This document shows positions 63,950-64,000 of a stretch of 64,000 bases of DNA, piece after piece. This stretch comes from Paenibacillus xylanexedens (lineage in GTDB: Bacteria; Bacillota; Bacilli; Paenibacillales; Paenibacillaceae). Under the pieces are notes generated by a model. The model searched no databases. It had not been told where the DNA came from and saw only the letters and a list, made by a program, of their open reading frames with translations. The stretch is from the NCBI RefSeq assembly GCF_007676705.1, contig NZ_VEBF01000003.1, forward strand, positions 310,001-374,000. Direction: 5' to 3'. The stretch's first letter is position 1. Every line of letters begins with the position of its first letter. The translations under genes and the position numbers were made by a program.

Positions 63950-64000
63950 TTACAACGGCAGTAGCGCAACGGTCTTGCGAGCAGTCAATTGCTCTACCAT
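63950..64000 (-). CDS. 3'-terminal fragment of a minus-strand gene
   Basis: The last 51 bases hold an open minus-strand frame, VEQLTARKTVALLPL and TAA stop, that reaches the window edge (an ATG falls exactly at 63998-64000 but need not be the start). A strong terminator follows in the right orientation. This is too short to identify. Confidence 0.55.
   Translation of the reverse strand: MVEQLTARKTVALLPL

Overview
The window looks like a chromosomal segment of a Paenibacillus-type Gram-positive bacterium. Evidence: strong AGGAGG-type ribosome binding sites, GTG/TTG starts, roughly half GC, intrinsic terminators after most genes, and family members best known from Bacillales (YoxD-like SDR, YhfW-like Rieske oxidoreductase, PadR/DUF1700/DUF4097 operon, MpsC, HmoB-like monooxygenase, bacterial nitric oxide synthase, LTA-synthase-type sulfatase). 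The genus is an inference; there is no rRNA or tRNA. No prophage, CRISPR array, transposase or integrase is visible.

Layout. 1-2.5 kb: anaerobic ribonucleotide reductase nrdD (5' end possibly cut by the window) overlapping nrdG. 2.6-6.5 kb: soluble chemoreceptor and convergent GH3 glycosidase. 6.8-11.3 kb: FAD/Rieske oxidoreductase, a PadR-DUF1700-DUF4097 operon and an SDR reductase. 11.3-13.9 kb: XRE-cupin regulator, glyoxalase-fold protein, esterase-dioxygenase pair. 14.4-16.9 kb: SUKH protein, CDF transporter, small membrane protein. 17.2-21.0 kb: polyamine ABC operon potABCD (minus strand). 21.2-28.0 kb: MFS transporter, Nudix, NO synthase, Dps, cupin, HAD phosphatase, a small basic protein and a second SUKH protein. 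28.2-35.2 kb: a minus-strand operon that appears to import and degrade purine nucleosides (lipoprotein, nucleoside hydrolase, two permeases, ATPase, adenine deaminase). 35.7-45.1 kb: MpsC-like protein, zinc-ribbon membrane protein, DUF3105 protein with a Met/His-rich start, chemoreceptor, second nucleoside hydrolase, MMPL exporter with divergent TetR regulator. 45.1-53.3 kb: MocR-type regulator lacking its PLP lysine, GNAT, lipid kinase, DUF697-like protein, marR-ABC-ABC drug-efflux operon. 53.6-64 kb: uronate isomerase, MBL hydrolase, cytoplasmic alpha-amylase, nuclease-helicase fusion, HmoB-like protein, LTA-synthase-type enzyme, lipoprotein, and the tail of one more minus-strand gene.

The most striking non-coding structure is a dispersed family of about 150-230 bp palindromic elements, present seven times between genes. 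Each has a long outer stem, a conserved inner stem (TTATCCCCAGATTTT pairing with AAAATCTGGGGATAA) and an apical hairpin whose sequence differs between copies while pairing is kept. Four copies sit just 3' of a gene in its own orientation and before a separate terminator. One interrupts the nucleoside operon, one lies in that operon's leader, and one lies directly before the hmoB-like gene. Two copies carry the same extra hairpin. These paired substitutions argue that the folded form matters or that the element moves as a hairpin. A second, less clear repeat (CTAACGAAYYG...) occurs four times.
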